From Alloascoidea africana (taxonomy: Eukaryota; Ascomycota; Alloascoideomycetes; Alloascoideales; Alloascoideaceae), in NCBI GenBank assembly GCA_030581615.1, contig JAKTTT010000009.1, forward strand, positions 186,001 to 250,000: a DNA stretch of 64,000 nt, given 5' to 3'. This document shows positions 20,368 through 31,897 of this stretch, in pieces (positions within the stretch are counted from its first letter, which is position 1; each line of letters starts with the position of its first letter). A program made the position numbers and the translations under genes. Under the pieces are notes generated by a model, which saw only the letters and a program-made list of their open reading frames with translations, was not told the origin of the DNA and ran no database searches.

Positions 20368-23300
20368 TATTCTTTGTTTTTTTCCCCAATATGTAGATCC
20401 TTTAAAATTTGATATCTAGCCGGTACTATTGGAAAATCTAGGTTTGGACATTCAGCTATGTGCTACAGTAAGAAAAAACTGTTGGATTGGGGAAGTGAAT
20501 CAAAAGTCAAAGAGCAAGACAAACAGCATATTAAATAACTCTTATATGAAAGGAAGCAAATTACAAGGTCAAACAACGATTTTGGTTTAAATTGTATGCC
20601 GATAGTACATTAAATACAGGTGTCTGTTTGATTTGTTAAAGGATAACACACCACTATTCATTCCAAACATCTATATCAAACAAGTATTTATTCATAAATG
20701 ATGTCCAATTTTTCTTCTTCTTGCCAATTATCTGATCTCTTTCCATCTTTAAAAGGATATCGAAATTGTTATTGCTCTCCTTTTCTCTAAATATTGTGTT
20801 AACCAACTTCAAAGCGTTTGATTTCAAAGTAGAACTTTCGTATTTTGCCGCGCACCGTTTGGTGCTGTATCTCAAAACGACAAAGCATAAAAGCAATTTA
20901 TCAAGATAAATATGTATGTACAATACGAGTTAGGAAAAAAAGTTTACGCTAATTTCCAAAACCTTGAAGCCGCAGCCAGATACGATTACGATTAACAACT
21001 CTTCAACACAATGGAGGGTCCAAAAACAAGAAGACAAAATATTCTTGAACAGAAAAGAGTAAATTTTTGTTCAAAGATAAGTTCATAACATTGTAAGATC
21101 AAGTCCATTCATTATCTTCCATGTTATACATTTTTTGAAAATTGTTATTCACCTGAAGAGCTCAAGATTCATTTATTACAGTTTGTCTAGGGCTAAACTA
21201 ATGGGCGTTTAACTCAATTCTCTAAGCATCTCTACGTTTGTATAAAAATCCAGTTTTTCACAAACACATGTTAACCTATTTTCTCAGAGCGGTAGAAAGA
21301 AGAAATGAGAAATGGCCGGAGTAATCGAAGTACGAAATCACACTGCCAAGGATTCCTTGAGGAGAATCATATCGCAACATCTCTTAAAACAGAAACACAT
21401 GGTAAAAGGTTCTTATCTTCTGTGTGCTGTTCTCCTAGAAAGGGCATTTTCGAAAAGGAAACCCCCACTTTCTTTTTTTCACTTCCCAATTCCGCAAGCA
21501 ATAATGCGTATGCAGAAAGTGATGTGCTGTGCGCTTCACGACGCACTCATTATATCTTTATTCTCTTCTTGTATATACACCAAGCCTTTGGAGCAGCTAG
21601 TAATTCCGCTACTATATCAACTTTAATCTTTTTAAAAAAGGTTTAAAGAGATTAAAACGAAAAGGGTATGGCAAGAAAAAAATAAAATGCTGTGCGATCA
21701 ATGGTGACATGTCACACACACTCTGAAGTAGCGATAATTAGATGCTTCCAAGCAATCCTAATAGCTCTTTTCTTTTAAAATGATGATTTCAACAAAATTG
21801 ACCAAATTCGATAATGTTCTTCTGGGTTTGTCGAATGGATAATCCTTTTCTCATGATGAATTAGATTGGTCAAGCACAGCCTGCGCCTGTCATCTAAAAT
21901 TGACTTTTTACAAAGTCGAGCCTCCTTCTTCAAGCCTCGAACAATAGCTTAGTGCGAAGAAATTATAAAGTTTTACGGTATAGCGCCTATTCTTGTACAT
22001 ATGTTATAAGCACGTTGGGAAAACTAGACTATCCTCAATTTGATTCCGAAGCGAATATTCGTGACCTCTTACTTAGCCTAGTGATGGAGTCAGTTTACCA
22101 GGTAGAATAGTTCTAACGGGTAATTTTGAAGAATTGTTGATTTCTACACACTGTTGTTGGAATAGAACAATTGGCAAATTGTTGAGAAGGGAAAAGTAAA
22201 ACCGGGAGAAATTCGAGAAAACTAAAGATAGAATACAATTGCAAAGTTGAGCGTAGGAGACAAGAGGGGAAGAAAGGACTCAGGAACCAGTGGAAATCAC
22301 CATAGATGATCTCCGAATATAGAAATAGAAGGATCAACAACTATGATCAGAAGATCTGATTCTACAAAGTCTCCGCAAAAGATAACCTCGAGATTATTGT
22401 TTCTAACCACTAGTACCCTTCTTTTGAATTTTTGGATTGCAGTTTTAGCTCAAAGCATAGTTGGTTATACTTAATGGCAAACTAGATTACTACTAGGCCA
22501 CCGGAAGAAAACCCTTAACTTATTCTTATGAAGGGTTTATCTATATCTCGCTGTGTCTAGATTCAAAAAAAAAAAAAAAAAAAAAAAATACCGGTAGAAC
22601 GCTAGTCATGAAGATGATGCATAATTAAAACTTTTATTCCAGATGTTGATTTGCTTAGCAGTAGATAAATTCGATTATACATGGAAAATCCGAATAGACT
22701 CTTGTGAACTTTGCTCCATGGAGTTGATAATGACAGTGTTAAGAATGTATCTATTAAAAACTGTTCCTGAATCCATAAACAAGGGATCATGAAGATTAGA
22801 GAATTGGAAGTGAAATAAGAAACTGCTTTGTACCAAAGAACTTTAACCAACCAAAATTCAGGAAGAATCAATAATACAGTTACAGGTTACATTTAGAACG
22901 TTTAGTTTTGAAAAAAAACGTTTCCCTTCAATTAATATAGTTAACAGGATCATTCATTTCAGGCACGACAACTGTCAAAAATTCTGGAACTATACTGTTC
23001 ACGTCATTTGTCATTTGTTTGGTTGATGGTCTAGATAAACCAATAGAATTGAGTAAAGTCAGATTAAATACATCGTCGTTGTTGAACAACCACCAGTAAA
23101 ATTGGTACAACAGAAAAAGGTCCCTCTTTTCTATCAATCACATTTAAACTATTCAAAGGGAACAACCAGATTGAGCTTGATTAGATACTATCACTGCATT
23201 ACAGAAGCGGGACCGTTAAACTTTTAGTTTTCTTGCCTCTTGCCTCCGTTTCTGGTTCATCGTATTTGAGAGCAAAAAGACAAAAAGAAAAAAGAAGGGC

Positions 23301-24033
23301 AATTGGTTCAGCTTCAATTCAGTAAATCTGAGTGATTGTTATGCTTATAGTGTTCTTGACTTGCGTCTTCAAAGTATATCCTTAGATAGATAGAGGGGTC
23401 ATATCTTGTTATACTTTCATAGGTGACAGCTTTAGATATGCAGAAACTTGATAATTTGAGATTTAGCCTATACGCGGAGATAAAACCCAATAGAAGAATG
23501 ATTTCTGTAAATTTTTTTTTTTATTGAGAACATAGACATGAGGCACCTTGCATTCTTGAAGTTGGTGAAATCAGAACCAGACTGAAAGGCAAAATTGACA
23601 ATCTCTAATTCAATTCAAATTTGAACGGGATGTGGACGTTTTGAAACATAATTTACAGATAAACTATAGTAGGAGTAATCTTTTTTTTGCTCATGGCTAT
23701 ATATAAGAACATTATTAACTCCAGTCTAAAATAAATAAATGCATATTTCTCTCTATTTATTGATATCAAAATTTTTAAGAAAATAAGAAACAAAGAAAAA
23801 GAAGTTAAGTAAACAAGCAAACAAAAGTGATACATTTATCCAGGGGCAGGTTGGTCTCAAGTATATATACAAGCTGCCACCTACTATTCTTACACAACAA
23901 AAGAAAAGGCGAGATGCTGAAAATACTAACAAAAAAAGAAGAAAAAAACGAGTGATTTGAAACCTAATGGAAATTCCTATTGTTAAGTGTATGGGAAACA
24001 TAAAAGTCTTGTGAGAAAAGGACAACGAGCGTT
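20368..24033. other. Gene-poor region upstream of CON7
   Basis: About 3.7 kb without a supported gene. Small frames at 20654-20923, 21312-21626, 22602-22871 and 22928-23137 have no recognisable domain. A 24-base A tract lies at 22565-22588. The region separates CON7 from the 3' end of the Zn2Cys6 gene, so it is probably the CON7 control region plus a 3' flank. Confidence 0.5.
22565..22588 (+). repeat. 24-base A tract
   Basis: An uninterrupted run of A in intergenic DNA. I see no coding remnant or target-site duplication that would make it a retroposon tail. Confidence 0.8.
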
Positions 24034-27000
24034 TCACGATTGCCCTGGTCCTGATCCTCTGTAATTAATGCAAAATGAAGATGGTTGAGGTTGATGAGAA
24101 TGAGAATGAGAATGAGTAAGAGGAGGTATATAGGACAATTGATGTTGGGGTTGATGTTGGGGTTGATGTTGATGTTGATGTTGATGATGATGATGATGAT
24201 GTTGGGATTGGGAAGAGGCATTATAAAAAGACGCAGCATCTGCATTCCAGTTCATCAAAAGTGATTCTAATTGAATATCAATATGTTTAAAATCATCGCC
24301 AGGGCATAGCAATGAGCCACGGTTCCACAGATACTGTTCGAATGAATTTGTCATTGAAGGGTCAGAATCCTTCTTCTGTATAAACTGCACACCATTTTGA
24401 TTCATATGACTCATGCTGGTGATTGTACTTATACTGGTGAGATTACTATTTCTGTTCATTGGTTCTGAAGCGGGAAGAGAATTGGTTTGATATTGGATGG
24501 GGGAGTAGTTTTTCATCGTCTCGGTATGCATGGGTTGAGGATGATAATGCTCAGGACCAGAACCAGGACCAGGACCAGCTAACGACGTCTCCATGTTGGA
24601 TTCGGGCTTTAAACTTGTGGTAACGGTCCCACTATTAAAGCTCTGTTGTGGTTGTTGCAACTGGGGGTTACCAAAAATTGACAAATCTAAAGAGTTTGGC
24701 CCAATAAGTACAAACTGATCATCTAGCGTACCAACATTTGAATCCATCTGGTATGATTCGGAAGTCGTTGCCAATATGTCCCCTTTGTTTAACATATTGG
24801 AGTCAGAGCTTGTGCTTAAAGAAGCCGAGAGCTGAATGTTATCATTATTTGTCCTCGTCAGTGCCATTGAATTCAATTCCCTAGAGTCGATTCGCGGAAG
24901 ACATTCTTTCATAACATCTGGAGTCAGATTCTCAAAAGAAGCAAGACATCGTTCTTTAAGCATTGGAGGCTTCTGTGGCTTTATCATTGCGGTACCAGTT
25001 TGAGCATCACCACTTTCTCCACTATTGTTACCGCCGCTATTTTCAACCAATAAAATCAATCGATTCAGTTCAAAAAGCCGCTGTTTTAAAAAAGTTTGAA
25101 TTGCAAAAGGATACTCTAGAAACTGAATCAAGTCTCGGTCCACATCATCCTCGACATCAGTTATTCCAACAGATACCAGTGCAAGGGGACCTATAAACCC
25201 GATTGAAAACAGATACTTAATCTCGGGGAAAATCGCATCCAATGCCCTTGCTCCAGCATGATAAAAGCAATACAAAATATGAAAGCTCGAGCTGCGTTTG
25301 GACTTGTAAACACAGCATTCTGAAGGAAAGTTTGTTATCCATTCTTTCAAAAACTCGTACAATTTGGATGGAGGATGCGTAGATACCGAATCATTGTTGG
25401 AATTTAAAGGTCGATTACCACTTGATGATAAAAAGTTGTAAACGTTGCTAACAACATTGTACAAGGAATTAAACTCCTTGTCGAACCTTACGCGATCTTC
25501 TGAAGGAACACGATCTTTTAAAATATGCTCGACACTCTTCAGTTTGCATAGGTATTCTCGTAAACATGCATAGTCGTAAACGGGGAAATAAATGTATTTT
25601 AAGCATTGGTAGATATATTCGTTAAAAAGCATTGGAAAGTTTTGATTTTCTTGGAAAGGGGTTAGATCAGCATTGTTACCAATAAACTTTGTGACTGTGC
25701 GTAAATTTTTCAAGTTATTTTCGAGTTTTGAAAAAGGGGAGTGTAGATCCCATGTTGCAATCATCAATGTTAAAAACAAAGCATCATACTCCTCGGAAAG
25801 TGAGTCTGGGATAGAGGAACTTGGCTTGTTTCGGCAACCAGCCAACATTGTCAAGGACTGAAAGTTGTGGGTTCGTTTATGCACAGCATATGTTGCTAAA
25901 TCCCTGTATTTCAAAGCCTCAGAAACGTAACCGCTGTAATGGGGGGTTTCACGAAATTGATAACTCAACAAGCTATTTGAAAAATGCATCAGTTCGTAGA
26001 ATAGATATCGATGCCTCGTCGATAGCATATAGACTGTTGCCAAGTGTCGCCAGTAGCGTTGGACATGAGTTTCGGACTCAAATCCATATCTGTCTGGGAA
26101 GGCAGAAGGAGAGTTTAATCTGTGATTAGATGTGCACGTCGATGCAGAGGTGCCAGTCGATATCTCCTCCAAGGGTAATGGCTCAAAAGTCACGGTTTCC
26201 CGTTTTTCAAAAGGGCCTAGGGTCGGTGCAGTTTTAGAGTCTTGTTGAACATTGGTGGAGGTGTAATTTTGTTGTGTTTCATTGTTATTCCCCCCTGTAT
26301 CTTTAATGTTGCTACCAGTACTCCCTACGGGGATAGGATGAGGTAAACGTGCCTCGGAGGCAGAGGTTGTGGCGGCGTCATTGTTTTTTTTATTTATCAG
26401 AGCCTTCATTTCGGCACTTGTCAAAGATACATAGGAACATGTTTGCTTTGATTTTGCGCAGTTTTTACAAATTGGGAGGGTTTCATCACATTTTATTCGC
26501 CGTTTCTTGCATTGTTTGCATCCATGGTGAGAATTTTTATGTCTCCTCCTGGTATATAATCTGCGTGAGTTGACGGGGAATTTTCCCATAGATCCTGCTC
26601 CTATATCTTCCTTAATGGGCTTGTTAGGATGCTGCTGCTGCTGCTGCTGCTGCTGTTGCTGTTGCTGTTGGGTTGGAAGTTGCGTGAACATCTTGTGCGA
26701 TTGAGGGTGTTGGAAGGGGACTATTTGAGAAGGAACCATTCCAACAGGACCGTTCGCACTGCTGTTACTGGTATTTGCATATGGCGAAGGAGAAGGCATG
26801 AAGGGCGACATGTGTTGGGGGATATACGGCAGTTGCGAAGCCTGGTTACGAGAAGCTGCAGGATTGGGTCTGGGGACAGGGCCTGGAATTGCGCCTGGAG
26901 GCTGAGCCTGGTGCTGGACCGGCTGCTGGAAGAACTGGGTACCTCCTGGAGGGTAGGGCACCCGCTGTTGCTGCCGCTGCTGTTGCTGCTGGCTCTGGGG

Positions 27001-27045
27001 AGGAGGAGGAGGTCTGTTGAAGTGACTACGGTGGCGATGAGGCAT
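24034..27045 (-). CDS. Zn(II)2Cys6 fungal transcription factor
   Basis: A 1003-residue binuclear zinc-cluster regulator. An N-terminal Pro/Gln-rich region with a poly-Gln tract precedes the cluster C176-x2-C-x6-C-x6-C-x2-C-x6-C203, preceded by a basic TRRRHKNSHHG. The layout recalls sterol-type regulators such as Upc2/Ecm22, but the C-terminal half lacks the Gly-rich signature I would expect, so I do not assign it. A central helical region (about 320-700) fits the fungal-specific regulatory domain. The C-terminal third is Ser/Asn-rich, ending in a His/Gln-rich tail coded by hexamer repeats (24105-24200). The start ATG at 27045 lies next to a GC-rich block. Target genes are unknown. Confidence 0.85.
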   Translation of the reverse strand: MPHRHRSHFNRPPPPPQSQQQQQRQQQRVPYPPGGTQFFQQPVQHQAQPPGAIPGPVPRPNPAASRNQASQLPYIPQHMSPFMPSPSPYANTSNSSANGPVGMVPSQIVPFQHPQSHKMFTQLPTQQQQQQQQQQQQQHPNKPIKEDIGAGSMGKFPVNSRRLYTRRRHKNSHHGCKQCKKRRIKCDETLPICKNCAKSKQTCSYVSLTSAEMKALINKKNNDAATTSASEARLPHPIPVGSTGSNIKDTGGNNNETQQNYTSTNVQQDSKTAPTLGPFEKRETVTFEPLPLEEISTGTSASTCTSNHRLNSPSAFPDRYGFESETHVQRYWRHLATVYMLSTRHRYLFYELMHFSNSLLSYQFRETPHYSGYVSEALKYRDLATYAVHKRTHNFQSLTMLAGCRNKPSSSIPDSLSEEYDALFLTLMIATWDLHSPFSKLENNLKNLRTVTKFIGNNADLTPFQENQNFPMLFNEYIYQCLKYIYFPVYDYACLREYLCKLKSVEHILKDRVPSEDRVRFDKEFNSLYNVVSNVYNFLSSSGNRPLNSNNDSVSTHPPSKLYEFLKEWITNFPSECCVYKSKRSSSFHILYCFYHAGARALDAIFPEIKYLFSIGFIGPLALVSVGITDVEDDVDRDLIQFLEYPFAIQTFLKQRLFELNRLILLVENSGGNNSGESGDAQTGTAMIKPQKPPMLKERCLASFENLTPDVMKECLPRIDSRELNSMALTRTNNDNIQLSASLSTSSDSNMLNKGDILATTSESYQMDSNVGTLDDQFVLIGPNSLDLSIFGNPQLQQPQQSFNSGTVTTSLKPESNMETSLAGPGPGSGPEHYHPQPMHTETMKNYSPIQYQTNSLPASEPMNRNSNLTSISTITSMSHMNQNGVQFIQKKDSDPSMTNSFEQYLWNRGSLLCPGDDFKHIDIQLESLLMNWNADAASFYNASSQSQHHHHHHQHQHQHQPQHQPQHQLSYIPPLTHSHSHSHQPQPSSFCINYRGSGPGQS
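26628..26669 (-). repeat. Poly-glutamine (CAG/CAA) tract in the Zn2Cys6 gene
   Basis: CTG/TTG repeats on the + strand encode about 13 Gln on the coding strand, just upstream of the zinc cluster. Such tracts are prone to length change. Confidence 0.8.
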
Positions 27046-27702
27046 GGGCGGTGGACATCAGATCAGAGGAAGAAGGAGCCGGGAGAGAAAAGTAAAACTG
27101 CTCTTCAGACCCCCGGCTGAAGGAGATACACCCACACACCCGCGGGGGTCAGATGATAGCACCGCGGGCCCTGGAACTGCTGCCAGAGCCTGTCTCTGGG
27201 GTTCTGGAGCTGGGCTTCTCTAGGGCTTTTCTGGGGCCTGGGGCCTGGGGCCTGGCGCGGTTTGGCCGGGTCCGTGTCCACGGGGCGGGCTGGGCTATCG
27301 TTATCGCTTGGGAGGAAGGTTACAGGCTACAAATTTGCGATTTTCCAGCAGAAAAGCAAACTTTAGTCCCGTGGAGTGTTGTCGAGCAAGGACAAAACCA
27401 GAAAAAAAAAAAAAAAAAGGTGACATTTTCATCGTAGCCACAAGGACTGGAATATCTTGGCAGCTCGAGGTCTATGTAGACCGGTTGTGCCCTGTGAATC
27501 GTATTCATCCATATTTGTTAGTGCTATGTAGATAGATTTGGCTTTAGAACGATAGGAGCAGTTCGGGACTTTTGGGGTTTCCGGCTAACTTTTCAACGAA
27601 TGAACTACAGATCCGAGTCCTCTGGCAACAAGATTCTTGGGGTCCCACTATACTGCTAACCAAATAAATAAAAAGTAATGCAAAAAGATGCCGAATATTC
27701 TT
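27046..27702. other. Intergenic region with a GC-rich island
   Basis: Promoter of the Zn2Cys6 gene and 3' flank of the aldehyde dehydrogenase gene. Roughly 27120-27300 is strikingly GC-rich (repeated GGGGCCTG units, GGCCGGG). A short A tract lies near 27403. No gene is seen. Confidence 0.6.
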
Positions 27703-29217
27703 TTATAGAACGGTTCCGAGATTCACATGAATGGCTTTCACCTGAGTATAGGTGTCCAGGCCATACTCTCCTAGTTCCCTTCCAACGCCGCTCATCTTGG
27801 CTCCACCAAAAGGCACTCTGACATCAGAATCATTACTGGAATTGATCCAAACCATTCCTGCCTCGATTTCTTTTGCTAGAGTAAGCGCTGTTTTGATATT
27901 GTTATGGAAAACAGCAGCGCCTAATCCGTACTGTGTATTGTTTGCCCTTTCCAGTGCCTCTTGCTCAGTTTTGAATGAGGAAATGGCAACAACGGGTCCG
28001 AAAATCTCCTCTTTCATTATAGTCATTTGATCAGATACGTTGCTGAATATGGTTGGCTGGATGTAGAACCCCTTTTCACCAGATCCAATGGCCTTGAAGC
28101 GTTCACCTCCAATTTCCAGCTTTGCGCCTTCTTTCTTACCCTTTTCAATATAGGAGAGAACCCGATCCTGTTGAACTATGGAAACTTGGGGTCCCACAAC
28201 AACCTCGGAATCGAAAGGATCTCCTTGTTTATACTCTTCCAATACATGCTTCTTGAACTCAGTGATAAACTTTTCGTAGACCGTCTCTTGTACAAAAATT
28301 CGCGAAGTAGCGGTACAGATTTGACCCATATTGGACATTATGCCCACTGCGGCCCATTTCACCGCCTGATCCAAATCCGAGTCTTCAAAAATCAGAAACG
28401 GTGACTTTCCTCCCAACTCCAGCGTTACCGCTTTCATGTTTGAAGAAGCAAGTTGCTGAATTATTCTCCCTGTAGCCGTTGATCCCGTGAATGCAATCTT
28501 GTCCACGTCTGGATGTGAGGCCAATGGCGTACCACATTGTTTCCCATAGCCTGATAAAATGTTGACGACACCTGCGGGGATTCCAGAAGGTTTAACTATC
28601 AATTTTGCAAACAACAGCATTGAAAGTGGAGTTTGTTCAGCAGTTTTCAAAACCACAGTGTTGCCAGCAGCCAAAGCAGGTGCTATTTTCCAAGCTGCCA
28701 TTGCCAAAGGATAATTCCAAGGAATGATTTGTCCACATACTCCAAAAGGTTCATGAATTGTAAAAGCCAATTTATCAGGAGTCGTTTCAATTGTTTTCCC
28801 TTGCACTTTATCAGCCCAACCTGCATAGTATCTAAAGCATGAAATACATTCATCAACATCAAAAATCGAATTTGTTTCTCTTGGTTTACCAGAATCAAAG
28901 GCCTCCACATCCGCCAACAGGTCCTTATTCTGTTCCATCAATTCAACCATCTTGTAGAGATAAATCCCCCTATCTGTCCCACCGGTTCGTTTCCAAGTGG
29001 TTTTAAAAGCATTGCGGGCAGTTTCAACTGCTATGTTCACATCTTGTTCCTCTGCAGCATGAACAGTGGCATTCACAGATCCCGTGGCTGGGTTCACCGA
29101 ATCCAGATATGTTGATCCTGCAGAAGGCACAAACTCGTTATTTATGAACAAGCCCGTTGGCTGGATATACTTTTTGCCATTTGGCAATTGGATTTCAACA
29201 GATGTGGGGGTTGTCAT
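27703..29217 (-). CDS. NAD(P)+-dependent aldehyde dehydrogenase
   Basis: A 504-residue enzyme oxidising aldehydes (likely acetaldehyde) to acids, of the ALDH1/2-type family. The cofactor site FTGSTATGR, the catalytic Glu in TLELGGKSP (E267), and the nucleophile Cys in GQICTATSR (C301) are all present. IPWNYPLAMAAWKIAPALAAGN and KEEIFGPV are typical too. No mitochondrial presequence is apparent, so a cytosolic enzyme of the ald6/aldA kind is likely, though the exact yeast ortholog cannot be fixed by eye. It is divergent from the sterol acyltransferase gene across 408 bp that contains GC-rich DNA and a Reb1-like site. CCCCT-like stress elements are plausible in the run of G near 29261-29271. 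Confidence 0.92.
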   Translation of the reverse strand: MTTPTSVEIQLPNGKKYIQPTGLFINNEFVPSAGSTYLDSVNPATGSVNATVHAAEEQDVNIAVETARNAFKTTWKRTGGTDRGIYLYKMVELMEQNKDLLADVEAFDSGKPRETNSIFDVDECISCFRYYAGWADKVQGKTIETTPDKLAFTIHEPFGVCGQIIPWNYPLAMAAWKIAPALAAGNTVVLKTAEQTPLSMLLFAKLIVKPSGIPAGVVNILSGYGKQCGTPLASHPDVDKIAFTGSTATGRIIQQLASSNMKAVTLELGGKSPFLIFEDSDLDQAVKWAAVGIMSNMGQICTATSRIFVQETVYEKFITEFKKHVLEEYKQGDPFDSEVVVGPQVSIVQQDRVLSYIEKGKKEGAKLEIGGERFKAIGSGEKGFYIQPTIFSNVSDQMTIMKEEIFGPVVAISSFKTEQEALERANNTQYGLGAAVFHNNIKTALTLAKEIEAGMVWINSSNDSDVRVPFGGAKMSGVGRELGEYGLDTYTQVKAIHVNLGTVL

Positions 29218-29625
29218 TGTTCTCTAAAGTTTGTTTGCTGTTATATCTTGAAGAATAATAGGGGGAGGGGGCAGTTCTATTCAATTTGCGATAAGCAGCG
29301 GAGAGATACAGAAAGTAGAGGCAGATTAGCAACCCTTTTTATAATGCTAATAATCACAGCTTGATCTTCCCTCGCGACCCACCCGGGCCTCCCTGCTGCT
29401 GCGGGTCCCGATTCGGGTCCCGATACCGGTCCACAGCACAGCAGAATTGGGCAAAACTACCCGCCGCTTCGGTACCGGTGCCTGTGCCGGGTAACTGCCT
29501 GGTGAGGGATCGGGCAGGTCGATGCGGGCCAGCCGAAAGTAAAAATAAAATAATAATTAGGTGGTTTGGTCCCAAGCGCTTTGGATTGTGGTTTTCATTT
29601 CTGTCCGGGCGGCAATATCAGCAGT
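29218..29625. promoter_or_regulatory. Divergent promoter ALDH / ARE with GC-rich block
   Basis: 408 bp between two divergent start codons. It holds a G-rich tract (29261-29271), a GC-rich block (about 29375-29525) with repeated GGGTCCCGAT and ACCGGT words, and CCGGGTAAC at 29487. Confidence 0.6.
29487..29494 (+). promoter_or_regulatory. Reb1-like CCGGGTAA motif
   Basis: GCCGGGTAACT, 132 bp upstream of the ARE start codon and about 270 bp upstream of the aldehyde dehydrogenase start on the other strand. Confidence 0.5.
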
Positions 29626-31477
29626 ATGGCCAGCAGAGCAGAGACTGAGACTGAGATCACGGTTGGAGCTGGAGCCGGCGGCGGTCGAATCGTACCCGTA
29701 AGCTCGCCGTGCTCTGGGAACGAAGAAGAGAGCAGGGAGCAGGAGTTGCTGTCCTCGCCAGCTTCATCATCATCGTGCACAGAGGAGGACAATGAGGAAG
29801 ACCACGAACACGCAAAAACAGAGCCGCTTCCCGCAATGGACTCTGGGACAGGACTAAGACACCGAACGGAGGTCACTGGGCCCATGGACGGTCTCTCTGC
29901 GGGCGCTAAGACCCAGAACAGCAACAAGAGCAGCAGCGATAGCGGCAATCCGGTGGTCGTATCTTTGAGCTCATCGGCATCCACCGCCAGTCTGACCAGC
30001 GAGAACAGAAACGGCGGTTTTGACTATCCATCCCATATAATCCCAGTCCACAAATCATGTCGAGATTCGATCTTCTCGTACAAACCCGATTCCCCCACGC
30101 CAGTTGACTTTGGCGGGTTTTACAACCTTGCATTGGTCATTTTGCTCTTTAGCAATTTGAGATTGATTGTGGAGAATTACCAGCGTGTAAGTTCATCATC
30201 ATCATCATCATCATTTGTGGATATGATACAATATCGTTTACTAACAAATGATTGCATTGTAGTATGGAATTCTTACCTCTTTCTACAACGTTGGAATAAG
30301 CAAAAGTGACTATATAACAGGCGCTCTCCTGTTTCTAACGACTCCGCTCCATCTCTTCATCGCTTTCCTAATAGAGGACATTGCGCTGAGACTTTGGGGA
30401 ATAGGCCTTTCCTCATTTAAGCCAAAACACTTGTGGAGACTTTATTTTTTCTGTCATATCATTAATTGTATTCTGGTACTTTCTATAACGACAAGTGTGG
30501 TGAATTATCACATTTTCCACCCAACTATTGGAACAATTTGTGAGGTTCATGCTGTGATTGTTTGTATGAAGGTTTGTTCCTACGCCTTAACAAATCGAGA
30601 ATTGAGGGATATTTACTTCAAGGCTTTATATGCCGAGAAGCAACAAAACCAAGAACAGTCTGCTGAGATTCACAAAAACTCTGTTTATCCGAAAAACATT
30701 ACACTTGCGAATTTGATCTATTTCTGGTGGGCTCCAACTCTGGTTTATCAGCCTGTTTATCCCACGAAGGAAAAACGGAATTGGTGGTTTATTTCCCGAT
30801 GTCTTGGAGAAATTCTACTTATTGTATGGGTCATTATCTTTATAATTGGTCAATATGCGGTCCCAACGTTGGAACATTCAATCCACAAGTTTAGCGAATA
30901 TGACATTATAGGTCTTGCAGAGCGAGTTCTCAAATTGGCAACGATTTCAATGGTTGTTTGGCTTTTAGGATTTTATCTCGTTTTCCAATCTTTTCTAAAC
31001 CTTTTGGCCGAATTTATGCGATTTGGTGACCGACAATTTTATCAAGATTGGTGGAATTCGAAATCTGTGGCAACGTATTGGAAGTTATGGAATAAACCAG
31101 TGACAACGTATTTCCGAAGACATGTTTATATCCCATTGTTGAAAAGAGGTTGGTCAACTACACATGCCGCATTGTTGGTATTCACAATAAGTGCTTTACT
31201 TCATGAACTCCTTGTCGGAATCCCCACACATAATGTGATTGGAGTCGCCTTCACAATGATGATCCTACAGGTTCCTCTAATTGCAGCAACAGCGCCTTTT
31301 GAAAAACCGGAGAATAATAGGGGTTTTAACAGTGTTGTTGGGAATTGTATATTTTGGGCGACTTTTTTCGTGGGTCAGCCTTTAGGAGCACTTCTTTATT
31401 ATTATGCTTGGAATCTAAGATATGGACAGATTTCCTCTTCTCCCTCTGTTTCTACCCCTATTCCTGTTGCTGGTTGA
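29626..31477 (+). CDS. ARE2: Sterol O-acyltransferase (Are1/Are2, MBOAT family), spliced
   Basis: ER membrane enzyme joining long-chain acyl-CoA to sterol to make steryl esters. Exon 1 is 29626-30186 and exon 2 is 30263-31477, giving 591 residues (610-642 in yeast). The 76-nt intron 30187-30262 is GTAAGT...TTTACTAACAA...TAG and restores the reading ENYQR/YGILTSFYNVG. Diagnostic residues are FYQDWWN (446-452) and the active-site His of SALLHELLVG (H501). The N-terminal 120 residues are acidic and Ser-rich, as in the family, followed by about eight or nine membrane spans. The frame is open to an ATG at 29566, but MASRAE at 29626 is a better start and lies 132 bp after a Reb1-like site. The choice between ARE1 and ARE2 is arbitrary. 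Confidence 0.92.
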
Positions 31478-31897
31478 CATGGATATACAGTAATGTTATG
31501 AAAAGCAAAAAAAAAAAAAAGCAATAGGAAATTATTTATGTTGATTTCGAGCAATCTTAAGCACACAAAACAAAACCCAACTTTTTACACTTACTTTTAC
31601 TCTTACTCTTACTTGTTGCCATTTGTGGTGGTGGTTTCAAAAAAGATTTATTAGTACGTACCCTAATTATGAAGTTATAACCACAGTACAGTACAATTTT
31701 TTATATAAAAATTTCAAAAAAAAAATATATATATGTAAAAAAAAAAAGTTCAAAAAGATACTTGTAGGGAGGAAAAACAGTGAGGGCAAACACATTTGAT
31801 TGAGGTTTTATAAAAAAGATAGGATTTAACGAACATTGATTGAAAAAATGATTCGTATTTGATACAGGAAGAGATATATAGGGAAGATGATGATGAC
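31478..31897. other. Convergent 3' flank between ARE and ACT1
   Basis: AT-rich DNA with several A tracts and AT-dinucleotide runs near 31716-31740. No gene. It presumably carries both polyadenylation regions. Confidence 0.6.

Noticed and set aside
22565-22588. A tract as the tail of a LINE or other retroposon
   Set aside because: No reverse transcriptase or other coding remnant lies upstream and no target-site duplication is visible.
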